Positions 12,601 through 21,300 of a stretch of DNA of 55,804 bases are shown in pieces (the first letter of the stretch is position 1; every line of letters begins with the position of its first letter). This DNA comes from a virus. The DNA lies in IMG/VR virus record IMGVR_UViG_3300021138_000032, positions 1 through 55,804 of that record. One strand, written 5' to 3'. The notes under the pieces are model-generated. The model was not told where the DNA came from, searched no databases, and was given only the letters and a program-made list of their open reading frames with translations. The translations under genes were made by a program, and so were the position numbers.

Positions 12601-15600
12601 TGTAACTTTAATTTGATAATTTTCTGGCGGTATAAGAACACTATTATTTGTACTAGAAGGACTTACTTGGTCAGCCACAACTGTTAGATAACTTTTATCA
12701 GTATATCCAGACATTTTATAAACTAAGTTAAAACTACTATTTTTAGCAATATCTAACCAGTTATTAGTTACATCTAAGTTATTGCTAGTTAGTAAATCGC
12801 GTACCCAAACATTGAATCCAGGAATAAACTCACTTGAATTTGTAATACTGTAATCAAACACACGAGTATTTGTTTTTTGATTTATTATTTGTCCTAGTGA
12901 TTCATTGTAAAATACATCACGAGAATTATAATTTAATGCACAGTATTCAGCAGGTTTTGCTAGGAACCAAGCAATTTGCATTGCAAATGGATAACTGCTG
13001 CTGCGTCTCCATGCAGTTTCTGCTGGACTTTGATCGCCTACTCGCCAATTGTCATTTGCTGTTCTTGAATCATATTTTGCAACCAATGACTGTAGCGGAG
13101 CTAGCAAGTTGCCATGCTCGTCAACTGGTATTATTTGACTTAAACCAGTTCTTGTATATTTTGAATCAATATAACTTTTATTTGGAGCACCATTATAAAT
13201 TAAACCAAGTTCTAAATCTCCCCAAAGGGTACTATTTTGGCTTGTATATGGTGCAACGCCATAACGAGCTTCCCACCAACTTGGTTTTTCTGTAAAACCT
13301 AACATTTCCCATGGATTGGTATGCGGCTTATCAGTATCATAAAAGTAATTGTAAATTCCACGCCAGAAACCAGGCAATGTTTGACCAAATAACTTATCGG
13401 TTGCTTGACTGTAATTAAAACCAAACAATGAATTTGTACTATTATTGTTAGTAAAAATATCTACATTATTTTGTCCGCTCCAGCTTAGATAGTTGCCGCT
13501 TAACAACTGAGTCCATTCTGCAATACTGTAATCTGTTACTCTAAAAGCTCCAGGAACAACACTTACCAAACTGTAATCACTATTATTTTGATAATCTACT
13601 GCAATGTTATTGAATACGCGCTTTTCATATTCTAATAAAATGTCATCTCTATAATCATTCCATGCCAGATTATAACTTCCATCATGTCCAATTATCATAT
13701 TCTGTGGCGTATTATATGTATCGTCTAAAATTTTCTGAGGAACAAATTTAGGATATAATCCTAGCTTGCTCGGTGTTGCAGGAACATTACAGCCAAGAGT
13801 ACTTGGGTATTCATAGATACTTAAAGTATCGAGTCTTGAAATGCTAACATTAGATGATATTGTTACAGTAAAATTAGTAATCGTATAATCAACGCCGTTA
13901 ACCAATAGCTGCCGTGTGCCATATAATTTATTAGTTAGATAAACTAGAACCGCATTATAACTACTTTTCTTATTTGCATATGTATTAGTAAGATTAAATG
14001 ATCGATATGTATTATCTTGTATAGTATAGCTATTAGTAATATACTGACTGCCAGTTGCTAGCATATCAGTATAGTAAAATGTGCTGTTAGTGTTTGTCAA
14101 TTTAGTAAAATCTGACAAGATTAAATCTAGCGAACCGCGAGCGTCTGTTGGATCAGGAAATTCTTTGTTGTTAATTAAACCAATTAACTGATTTTTAAAA
14201 TTTTGATAGCTGTTTTCCGAGTATGTGATTGCACGAACTGGATCGACATCTGGATTTGCCAACAGTAAAGATGCTTGTCTTAAACTTGAACTATGTTGTA
14301 GAAGTTTACCACCAATATTTGAATAATTTAAATCTCTGAAATTGTTGCTACCTGCTGGTTCACCGCTTAAGTTTAAGCAATTATTTCCAATTTCAATCAA
14401 ATGATTTCTAATTTGACCTAAAGTAATAGTATTAAAATTTAAATTTTCACTGTTGTTAGTGATATTTTTGGGCATAGTATAGTTTTGCTTAAAAATATTA
14501 CTAACGCCGTTTATCTTTACAAATAATCTGTCACCTGCCGCCAAATCAGTATTAAATTTAATAGTAGTGGTAATATTATTAATTTGCACAGTATATGCAG
14601 TTGATGGAACAAAAACGCCGTTAACATACACAAATATGTTATTTTCATAATAACTGTGCTTATATGCTAACTCAAGATCAAAATTATTTTTCTTTGCTTC
14701 GCTGGCAATAATAACTTTTGTAATATATTGCTTACTTTTATCAGAAACAACTGACCATCCATTTTCAAAAGAATAATTTTTCCAATAATTTATTTTTGCT
14801 GCAAATCCCGTGCTGACATTAGTAACATTATCTTTAAAATTTAAATTATAATTAAATGTATCGGTGATATAATAATTTTCAAAAACAATATCACCGATGT
14901 TACCAACAGACTGCCTAACTAATGGAAATTTAAGAACGCTATCAATCGCTGCGGTTGAACTACCAATGGCATACCCAAAAAGTTTACTACCACGGAAATT
15001 ACTGCTCGGATAAACAGAAGTATCACTTAGACTAAATCCATTAATATCAATGACATCAAACAGCGGCAGTTGTCCACTATTACCTACTACGCTTAGTTGA
15101 GCAAGATTCCAGACGCCAGAATCATAAAAGTACACATTGCCTTGGTTTACCTCGCCTTCCATAGCAACAACATTATCACCATCTAAAACCTGTTTAACTG
15201 GAACAAGATGAATTTGATCTGCGCTGTTGTCAAAAGTTAGATACAACCCTGCTGCAATATCAGAATTTATTATAGTGCTAATATAAACTATGTTGTTTAC
15301 TGAATCAATTGATGTAACAGTAGTATTTGGTAAAATAGGAGTTGATAGTGGAATATACTGAACCAACACAGTTGTTCCAGTTGCTGGACCAGTTACAACA
15401 TAGTTAATAACAACTGCAGAACCAGTTGTCGGCGCAGAATTTAAATTTATAACAGGATGCCCATTTACATCTGTGCTAACAGTATAGTCGGTAGTAAGTG
15501 TCTTTAGCGCACCATTAACATAAACATCATATCTATAATTGGTAACAGAAGAAATAGCAGTATTGACTAAATCATATGCAGTTTGTCCAGCGGTGCTAAC

Positions 15601-18351
15601 AAAAGAGTAAGAATTTATTACTTTGTTTAAGAAATTAATAGTAGGGTTATAATAGCTTGAAGATGCCTGATAGACATTTATAGTAACACCAGAAGCAGTG
15701 GCAGTTGTTACCTTGCTTAACAGTAAATTTTGAGTACCACCGCCACTTATAACAGTAGTACCGTTTTGAAATATTCCGCCATTATCAACTATTACTTGGC
15801 CAGTTTGGATATTAACATAAGTTGTAACAGTTACTGATGTTAGTGACTGTGTACAAGTATTGCTTAAAGTCAATGAATTAGTTCCGCCGCCACTTATAAC
15901 AGTTGTACCAACTGGAATACCAGCGCCTGATATTGCTTGTCCATTTACTATACCACTTCCACTATTGATGCTTATAATATTGCTTCCAGATACTACGGTG
16001 GCGTATGTAGTGGCAATAGTTGGTAAAGTTATAGAATTATTTAAATTAATAGTACTAACAGTTGATGTAGCCAAACTTGAACCAGTGTAGTATACTGATT
16101 GTTGATATGTTACATTATAGTCTACATTATTAGTTTGCAGCACATTATTCAAATAAACATTAAAATAGTAAGCATCAAAATTACCAAGGTTTGAAATTAA
16201 ACTACAAAAGAAACTAGTTTGACCAGCAGTAGTTGTAAATGCTGGTTGAGTTTGCTGGATTAAACTTGAAGTTACTTTTTGGTTTACTTTAATATTTCCA
16301 ACATCTGCTAGAAAAATAGTATTTGTTCCTGCATGTGATGTTGCAATAGTTGGTAAATTATAAGTTGCAGAGCTGCGCGGACGAATACTTTGAACCTGAT
16401 ATATTGTTTTTCTTACAATAGGATCAACATCATTTAAAAATATTACAGTTTGACCATTTTGTAATAATATATTGTCGCTTACATATTTTCCGTTTTTGAT
16501 AAGTGCATAATTATTTTGACCTTCTACTTGAAAAAAAGCATCAGTTGTGTTACTATCAAGAACTGTTACGGCTCCAGCATAATTTGTACCATAATCAAAT
16601 AATTTTAAATTTGGAATAAATTCAACGATAGGTCGTTGAGCTTGTTGAGCAGCGTCAAAATTCCATATTTGATTTGACTTATCTGCAGCATATTGCAACA
16701 CTTCACGATGGAACCAACGATTATTGCGACTCCAACTATTGCCATCTGCGCTGGATCGATTTATTGTTATATAATCTTTTGTCGTTGGTGCGTTCGATGT
16801 TCCATCAAAATTATTATCATCAAAACCAATAATATCGCTGCCAAACAAATCACCGACATTTTGATTTATTATTTCTGGTGTTACCAAATCATTATATTTT
16901 AAAAGTTTAATACTAGTTCCGACGCCTTCGACAATATATTCATTATCTTGATATTCTGTTGGAAAAGTTATTCCAGTAAATTTTACTTTAAGACCACTTG
17001 AAAATTTAATGCCATTTGGACTTGTATACTGGTCATGCCCGATGATATCATTAATATTTAAAAAGGTTCCAGGCGCAGGATCAACTAATCTAATTTCACC
17101 ATAAATTAATGGATTATCAGCATCTTGATAATATAATGTGCTAAGAGGAGCAGTAATAGTTGGAAACTGAGTAATTACACCGTTTGAATTTCTATAAACA
17201 TATGTATGGCCATATTTGTCACCTTGATTGACAAAAGTCTTTGTGTTTTCTGTCCAATCATTCAAATACGCCAAGGTCATATTTCTATAGTTTGGATTGG
17301 TAGTTACGCCGTCAGGAAGAAATTTATTATTATCAATAGTAACTTGCCAAATTCCATTACGCTGGTTAGAAGGAACATCTAACCAGTCACCGTCATTAAA
17401 TGGCCAATCGATGCAGATTAACGCAGTAGAAAATGCTTTAACGCCGTCTAAATTATAATTTTGAATAAAGGTATCGTAGTTTTGTCCCTGCATGGCACTA
17501 TAAGGAACATGCGCTATCATATCTATATTTTGTATAGTATCTAATGATATTAAAGAATCTTGTGCTGTCTTCAGCGGCACATTGAAAATTAAAGTTCCAC
17601 TTTCACTGCCATTATTTGAAACACCTAACACATCTCTTGTATTAATGTTTGCTTGGACGCTGCTTACTCCACTTGTTCCAATTTCGCTTTGAATATAAAA
17701 TTTATGCCCTGTTTGTCCAAGATTAAATGTGTATCGGCCACCGCGCTGTAAAGTAATAGTTGGATTAACAATATTTTCGTATCCATCTATTGTATATCCA
17801 CTTTGACCTATACTAGCACTTTGTAACTCGCTTTGGTTATTTGCAGTGTAACTTACACGATGAACATTAAATTCTTTTATTAAAGAAATACCACTGGCAG
17901 TGACATCAACTGGTAGCGGACCAGTTGGAACCCAATAATATTGACGATAATTTGTTAACTTGTCAAGATCGACAAATCCGTTATAACTGTAATATCTGTT
18001 AGAAAACAAACGCTGATGGTCACTTGTAATTGCGCCACTAGAAACTAATTGATTTAATAAATCTGGATAGTTGTAGATATTATCGATAGTAAAAGTATTA
18101 CTATTTTTTTGTCGTTTCTTAATTACTACGCCAGGTTCAAGCTGATAAAACTGAGAATAGCTATCATTTTCATTAATATAATAATCTGATGAGCGAAATA
18201 CTGAACTTTGATCCTGTTGTCCAATATACCCATAAATCTTTTTAAGACTTGGTTCTTGAATTAATTGGTCAACCGTTGCATTTAGAAATCTTTGGTTAGT
18301 CTTAGTTCTAAAAACTGACGGTAGAAAATCAATACTTCTGCGCTTAGCCAT
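3610..18351 (-). CDS. Giant 4913-residue virion protein in gp7 position
   Basis: One uninterrupted frame of 14.7 kb, about a quarter of the window. It lies directly downstream of the gp6 gene, where T4 has gp7 (about 1000 residues), so it is probably a baseplate or baseplate-peripheral protein. The N-terminus (MAKRRSIDFLPSVFRTKTNQ) is followed near residues 200-270 by a GGRYTFNLGQTGHKFYI strand module. Residues ~2600-3290 hold repeated FG-GAP-like blades (FGAAVDVNNNNIVVASAP, FGSSVSCSYDGREVVIGAP, FGEKLSLSPDANTVVVG), suggesting a beta-propeller. At least eight modules of the type VxVNGxxxxxxDYTxxxxxIxFxxAPxxGxxIxV are scattered through it, and there are GSGYT repeats near 4000. No signal peptide, membrane segment or protease motif was seen. 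Function is unproven. Confidence 0.7.
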   Translation of the reverse strand: MAKRRSIDFLPSVFRTKTNQRFLNATVDQLIQEPSLKKIYGYIGQQDQSSVFRSSDYYINENDSYSQFYQLEPGVVIKKRQKNSNTFTIDNIYNYPDLLNQLVSSGAITSDHQRLFSNRYYSYNGFVDLDKLTNYRQYYWVPTGPLPVDVTASGISLIKEFNVHRVSYTANNQSELQSASIGQSGYTIDGYENIVNPTITLQRGGRYTFNLGQTGHKFYIQSEIGTSGVSSVQANINTRDVLGVSNNGSESGTLIFNVPLKTAQDSLISLDTIQNIDMIAHVPYSAMQGQNYDTFIQNYNLDGVKAFSTALICIDWPFNDGDWLDVPSNQRNGIWQVTIDNNKFLPDGVTTNPNYRNMTLAYLNDWTENTKTFVNQGDKYGHTYVYRNSNGVITQFPTITAPLSTLYYQDADNPLIYGEIRLVDPAPGTFLNINDIIGHDQYTSPNGIKFSSGLKVKFTGITFPTEYQDNEYIVEGVGTSIKLLKYNDLVTPEIINQNVGDLFGSDIIGFDDNNFDGTSNAPTTKDYITINRSSADGNSWSRNNRWFHREVLQYAADKSNQIWNFDAAQQAQRPIVEFIPNLKLFDYGTNYAGAVTVLDSNTTDAFFQVEGQNNYALIKNGKYVSDNILLQNGQTVIFLNDVDPIVRKTIYQVQSIRPRSSATYNLPTIATSHAGTNTIFLADVGNIKVNQKVTSSLIQQTQPAFTTTAGQTSFFCSLISNLGNFDAYYFNVYLNNVLQTNNVDYNVTYQQSVYYTGSSLATSTVSTINLNNSITLPTIATTYATVVSGSNIISINSGSGIVNGQAISGAGIPVGTTVISGGGTNSLTLSNTCTQSLTSVTVTTYVNIQTGQVIVDNGGIFQNGTTVISGGGTQNLLLSKVTTATASGVTINVYQASSSYYNPTINFLNKVINSYSFVSTAGQTAYDLVNTAISSVTNYRYDVYVNGALKTLTTDYTVSTDVNGHPVINLNSAPTTGSAVVINYVVTGPATGTTVLVQYIPLSTPILPNTTVTSIDSVNNIVYISTIINSDIAAGLYLTFDNSADQIHLVPVKQVLDGDNVVAMEGEVNQGNVYFYDSGVWNLAQLSVVGNSGQLPLFDVIDINGFSLSDTSVYPSSNFRGSKLFGYAIGSSTAAIDSVLKFPLVRQSVGNIGDIVFENYYITDTFNYNLNFKDNVTNVSTGFAAKINYWKNYSFENGWSVVSDKSKQYITKVIIASEAKKNNFDLELAYKHSYYENNIFVYVNGVFVPSTAYTVQINNITTTIKFNTDLAAGDRLFVKINGVSNIFKQNYTMPKNITNNSENLNFNTITLGQIRNHLIEIGNNCLNLSGEPAGSNNFRDLNYSNIGGKLLQHSSSLRQASLLLANPDVDPVRAITYSENSYQNFKNQLIGLINNKEFPDPTDARGSLDLILSDFTKLTNTNSTFYYTDMLATGSQYITNSYTIQDNTYRSFNLTNTYANKKSSYNAVLVYLTNKLYGTRQLLVNGVDYTITNFTVTISSNVSISRLDTLSIYEYPSTLGCNVPATPSKLGLYPKFVPQKILDDTYNTPQNMIIGHDGSYNLAWNDYRDDILLEYEKRVFNNIAVDYQNNSDYSLVSVVPGAFRVTDYSIAEWTQLLSGNYLSWSGQNNVDIFTNNNSTNSLFGFNYSQATDKLFGQTLPGFWRGIYNYFYDTDKPHTNPWEMLGFTEKPSWWEARYGVAPYTSQNSTLWGDLELGLIYNGAPNKSYIDSKYTRTGLSQIIPVDEHGNLLAPLQSLVAKYDSRTANDNWRVGDQSPAETAWRRSSSYPFAMQIAWFLAKPAEYCALNYNSRDVFYNESLGQIINQKTNTRVFDYSITNSSEFIPGFNVWVRDLLTSNNLDVTNNWLDIAKNSSFNLVYKMSGYTDKSYLTVVADQVSPSSTNNSVLIPPENYQIKVTKSAPIGRAIYSAVVVQKTSTGYQISGFDKTRPYFLTIPSKVSGNNYGLTVGQLTGIIYKDAENTVTSFPYGTIFSTYQQVVDFLISYGRYLINQGFIFNDLLADNQTVSDWTLAAKEFLFWDQQNWGNNTVIGLTPTGTSVNYSNVFGVVDKIANDQTYTKVVDSDGTTLTGRDYRVYRDDNNFSITLKNPQKGIHLLDIIIVQYEHCLVFDNSTVFNDILYDEQVGSRQFRLRLDGVKTQGWNGSLYAPGFLVNYSDIANWTAYTDYYTGDIVLFKNQYYAARNFIPGAVNFNSTDWYKISGDLLKKQLIPNMTSNAAQFTNFYDPDTADLNTSADIQSKHATGFQDRQYFTNLGLDRTSQYKFYLGMLTQKGTQAVLNAFLRNQQKGIDSEITVSEQWAVKLGNYGGTNNVDKLDFNIGNSKTINNQYLFEFINQYDAVSSDLNSIKPSDLLLAPLTYNANIFAQTEYQKPIVSTAGPVNIADTTASVYDINKIYNISNLNGILGESSKIWIAADSENKWGVYRLTQTSRVNVTGVNQTGSTEITFSTDIPHGLNTFDYVMIKGAKIVASTGTSGVIDLSGFYRVSNVPNAVSFSVKIVNNTTISSGKLSAPMFKLINVRFGTVNDFANFTPTRGWQDSEIVYIDNGPNGYQVLQNTDSWKFTETRSPVFTKPSDLYGSSIKVNFTQSFAAVGAAGKNTTGQVFIYGKNQENVWQELGILTPEARSSGFGAAVDVNNNNIVVASAPSSNKGSVYTAIANSQAISVNQIIHYDNIYITASTPVTPYGNSAILVDSSYGLANFAVGMKVVGANIASGTVISNLTTGYPYNVIGISSNLAVTSSTIAGGANVAIYPTLTPNSAFGTSLCASTDGNWLFVGEPTLQRVFVYKYQIVNPSSSNRVGDGYTTIFSYPPTAYRMNLGPLDIKVYVGGKQLVPYLDYIRSPDGTDSITFNTAPANGVAINIVYENYFQEVNQIVTDDPTASGFGSSVSCSYDGREVVIGAPYSNSAFDITYSNSGKAFVYERTVENFVSDGISSTFSLSNAFTGSDTITTANLITHPTVTVDGVAAAATFNYANNSVTLTSVPNPDSIVAVSTNQFIITKIATSDSGQVGSNFGQVVQMSRDSQTLYASAPGWNYTSYQNGAVFAFVNIPKRYGITTGTNTSVNMAANLQLRINDFLVTFTGGNAAQCVKDINSANIIGVTASLTSSGAVQIVSNDQVAVNKLRLRNEYGDPLTAMGIVPWQLTQKLFSPIIQDSERFGEKLSLSPDANTVVVGTTLSNNKITTTFDIGKTTFDINTIRIIDTVHTSGSAHIFEYIAGKSNSLSDMGSLVYAKLLTQPNISSLDKFSTGVDISDNFILVGSPNSKILGNQTGAMYIYYNANSSPVWNTIREPSTPTDSRMIDRVYIYNSATSKLIADLPVLDILHNRLPISAESYIDYTINYDPAVYSNVPSTVSFSVDKKNNWGEEQIGKLWWDTNSIKYFDNSYGSNLEKFNRWGQAFPVSLVSIYEWIESSVLPKDWAAAHPLNPPLYTVNDVYSTRNIVDHSTGLVTTKYYFWVRNSTRVDPKNVRPSAFEIQTAISQPKLSPEPFAAVISSNSIALYNVTNLIDVDTNLVIEYKNTIKPQLIHNEWTMFDDGTDLGIASEFINKISDSLSGQDYSGRIIPDPTLSIGQKYGMNIRPRQTLFSDQFTARKLYIEKLNEICMKYPMVLTRKSAVLALDVGEAQPLSYTYVNSVANLTELGYLDANVYNEGDLVLVTNDSTAKNGWSLYKLNVEFPNTRTWSIHQVQTYNVNDYWSYADWYSDKYNPEFNITYTIDTENQIGSLSLNVNDLIYIKNSNANGWKIVLVNTNGLELIGQENATIQFSSTLYDQISSGQGFQTSSLETVGFASDSNLEFSVIFGIVRDLLLVYEYRTDWKSILSLMIDTIATQHLQTDWLMKTSFVDIYHRVRGLDPLPVYLPQPETIVTDFFNEVKPFHTKIKQYVARYDNSNNIDYAYSSLTDFDLQPYYNTAISKYRSPQLNNSLDTKTLNTQTLYQPWRNNHTYQVSRIDVSANGSGYTSSTTVIIEGDGTGATAKAYILNTGVYTIEVTNPGSGYTYAVAKIYGLGSGAKASVILDNSPVRLLNTNIKFDRYTYFNNISDWKANTFYSVDSVVVNNEEPYRVITAHTSGTTFDFTKFALLKVKVWYPYTEYAVNDIVIYQNTSYKTISTFTSSELFDTNNLVSYNGLWLDNAADRIWAYYSPMSGMAGRDLAQLMVGMEYGGVNAKGPNFDQTPGYDVNNFDSIEYDSRTQDVGGVFDDYGAQAEDTYIQSSFTDTGLGLRPADIIVLGGEFVDKYSSNAPEELIPGIINDTLDIKVRTLPINSGSGDIMIFTNQYSVTNSFSFDTVLTGVSWPVGGIEKFFIIDRIAGPLAEDVDYTVNWQNKTINLNYNANTTTFFYCIMMGSNGINPVFDQNYTADGIQTDFVIPDNTLSTVQQAYVKVNGKAVSNWVLVNKLLNGINTLTVRFNTAPVAGSYIQVHLYAVAVGTRAYTEITEQTFITSTAPNYPADYTYMLTNPEEYQEPLSAYSIVRLNASDLVPPQQSYYVGDAVTTAFSLTRTYIPDTYVGATIEIELANYVATISPTAILVIVDGVVQRYNIDYTISADGISMPIVVFTAAPALNSKITISDSSNSDYIIYGGNTLVLNQNIVLNPSSVITVLTRGNHDPSQVYTKIFSGNASNSIVDVDLGYDGIGFDDTGFDNELSTSISNAIYTLPYAVTDINQIYITLKSPGTTGGRPLLPYYDYNLISPTKLAMSNSLGLYTNSTIIVRIYGSIIRETAVEFRIFKDINNTTRYYAVRPSRVTRLSKILNPTDEWVYVESVVNLQSPDPKTNIAGAILVNGERITYGTVDTVNNRLGNIRRGTAGTGASVHEVGSQVDDVGSTLMIPNSSDKVITVSNDTYITNSAGTNVLVPANGTLMQGIMFVSSGESLQTSASQQAKFIREL

Positions 18352-18365
18352 TTATTATGTATACC

Positions 18366-21300
18366 TTAATAATTTACTGTAGATAAAGTTATTCCAGCCG
18401 CATTAATACCACTGAGAACGCCAGAAACAACTTGGACATTTTCAACGGTTGCCGCACTTAGAAAAATTTCATTTGGTTGACAACGAATTTCATATAAGCT
18501 ACCAAAACTAGCGGAATTGTCAACAGGAACTAATACAATGCTGCTTATATATTCGCTAAGTTGCTGATGTAGATATGCAGATAATTCACTGAAATAGAAA
18601 GTATCGCCAAAATCCCAATTGTCTAACGCAAAGTATAGATTTATAGCATCAACTACACGACTTTGAATTTCAGTATTGCTGACCGTAGTGCTTGGATTTT
18701 TTACAACCTGAAAATTTGCTTGTAAGCTTGAATGCGCTTTTGCACCAAACAACAGTTTATATATACCTGCATTTAATATCATTTCATCACTTATCATTTT
18801 ATAATCAAATAAACCACTGTAGCTGTTGGTAAGCGTAACATTATCTAAATCTGCTGGTTTTTCTACAGTGCCTGTATTATCTGCAACATAGTTTCTATAT
18901 ACTTCGTCATAGCTGCGAGTTAATATATATGTGTCAATAAGATTAGTAGCAGCAGGGTCAATACGACGAGTATTTTCAGCATTGTGCTGGTATTCAAATA
19001 TTAAATTTTGTCTGCCAAGAAAAACTTGATATAAACTACTGACATCAACTACCGTAGCAATAGAATTTATAGATTGGATTTGATAGAACATTGCATCTGC
19101 GGATGCATAAAATACAGTACCTGTTGGAAATGTATTTCTAACATAGTTTATCTGTGAAAAAGTAGTATATAGTATATTAATACCACCAATAGGCACTAAA
19201 CTATATCGTATTAAATTATCGCTGTCAGTATACTGTTTAAAAAATACATATCCAGCACTGCTAGCAATTTTATTAAAAATATTTGGATCGGTTGGCAATC
19301 TGCTGGTACTGCTCACTGGATAGGTAACATATATTCTTGTGCTATCAGTATAACCATCACTCATCACTACATTTTTAAAAATGTTTAAATTAACATCATT
19401 TGATATATTTGAATTAACATCAAGAACACGAATGTTATCATTGACCAGTGTATTAGTTGCTGCATCATATACTGCGTATGGATTAGTATTAATAAAACTT
19501 ACTTGCGATGAGCTGCCAAAAACATAGTCAAGTTGACGATATGTTACAGTATACTTTACGCCATCTGTATTAAATTTAAATAACCAGCTACTATCGGTAG
19601 CAGTGCCTTGTGTAGTTAAATTAAATGCAGAAGTTGAATCAACGCTACTTATTGGAATAATATACCAAGGATCAGCATTGGATGCGGTAAGATTATATCT
19701 ATATTCGAGTGCAAATTCAGTTTTATTTAAAATATAACTAACAATAGTATTGATAGTGTTATATTGTAAAGTATTTGAAAACGGTGTATAAATTTGGTCA
19801 ACTATTGCGCCGCTTGGTATTGTTTCACTAATAGTTACTGCGCCAATTTTTCTTCCAGCAACAAGCACTGTACTGTTCCCCGTGCCTGTAATACTTTGAA
19901 TACTTGCCCAAATATAAGTTCTATCTGTACTAAGTTGTGGTGTTCCAGTAACCAAAGTATTGGTAGCGTCAAAATATTGACCAGTTGGTGCAGCAAATTT
20001 AATAAGACTTCCTATCAACAGATACTTTCTATAATCTGTGTTGCCTACACCAATTGATACAGGTTTTTTTGTAGTATCGGCTGATGCATAAAAGAAACCA
20101 GTGCTAGTGCTGGTATCATCGGTTGTACGAGTCCAAGTAGTTGGTTGTAATGAACTAAGTTCAATCGTAGACCAATTTTCATAATAAAAATGTTTCATAG
20201 GATAATCTCCCATGATTTTCATTATTTGAGCATTTAACACTGTTAATATATCGTTGCGACTTGCAAATGTAAAATTAAAAGTCTTGTTATATTGATTCTT
20301 ATAAAACACGCCATCTTTGGCATATAAATCTGTTGAAGTATATTTTCCTGTTGGATCAGTGATGTCTAATCCACGGCTAACTCCGCTTGCAAAGCGATTT
20401 ACGGATTTGACCTTAACAATATCGCTATAATTAGTATATGGAAGTATATTATAATCTTCTCCATTAACCATACGATTTTGAGTGTAATATGCTTGCGGCG
20501 CTTTTTGTTTAATTTCGTTTGTTAAATCGCGACGGCTGCTGTTACTAACAGTATATTGTAAACTTGCATTCAAGCTAAGTGTTTCAGTGCGACCATTGCT
20601 GCTAATATAAGGAATTGCAATGATTACATTGCCCATATCACTTGGAGATATTCTATAAGTTAATCCATTGCTGATGCGATAATAAGAACGATAATTTCCT
20701 AGTGGAATATCACTAAAGCTGCCATCACCAAATACTAAATCAATTTGGTCATTGATGCGAGTATTAACACTGTACAGTGTTCTTATTCCGCGAGCCACTG
20801 AATTGTATATTGCATTACTGCCAGAAGTATTAGCAACTTGCGTCCATTGAGTTCCTAATGTGCCATTTACTAATTCATACATCCATACATCGTTATTATT
20901 CACATTGTCACTACCAATGCTGAATACGCGATTAGCAATTTTTTCATTAATATTAAAATCTACGCTATTAAGTTGACCTTGCTTAAAGTATATAAAGAAT
21001 CCAGTATTTGCACTAGCATTTCCACGACTGTCATTTTGATATATTATACCAAATTGTCCACGAGTTCCTGGATCAGATTCAGTGATAGTATCAGTTGTTA
21101 AAATATTTGCAGATACTGCTTCAAAATTTGTTGGTATGCTGTTTACATTTGTGCCAAAATTAAATATTGGCAATATTGTGTTTGGTATAGCAATGTTATA
21201 TTGTTCTGTACGAACACCGTTAATTGTTTTACTAGCATATGGCTTACCAACTTTTTGACTACTGGTAAATGCCGCATTTAATACTTGCGTAAATTGACTT

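Noticed and set aside
12870-13295. 141-codon plus-strand frame
   Set aside because: It lies wholly inside the giant minus-strand gene and has repetitive, Leu/Cys/Gln-rich shadow composition and no ribosome site.
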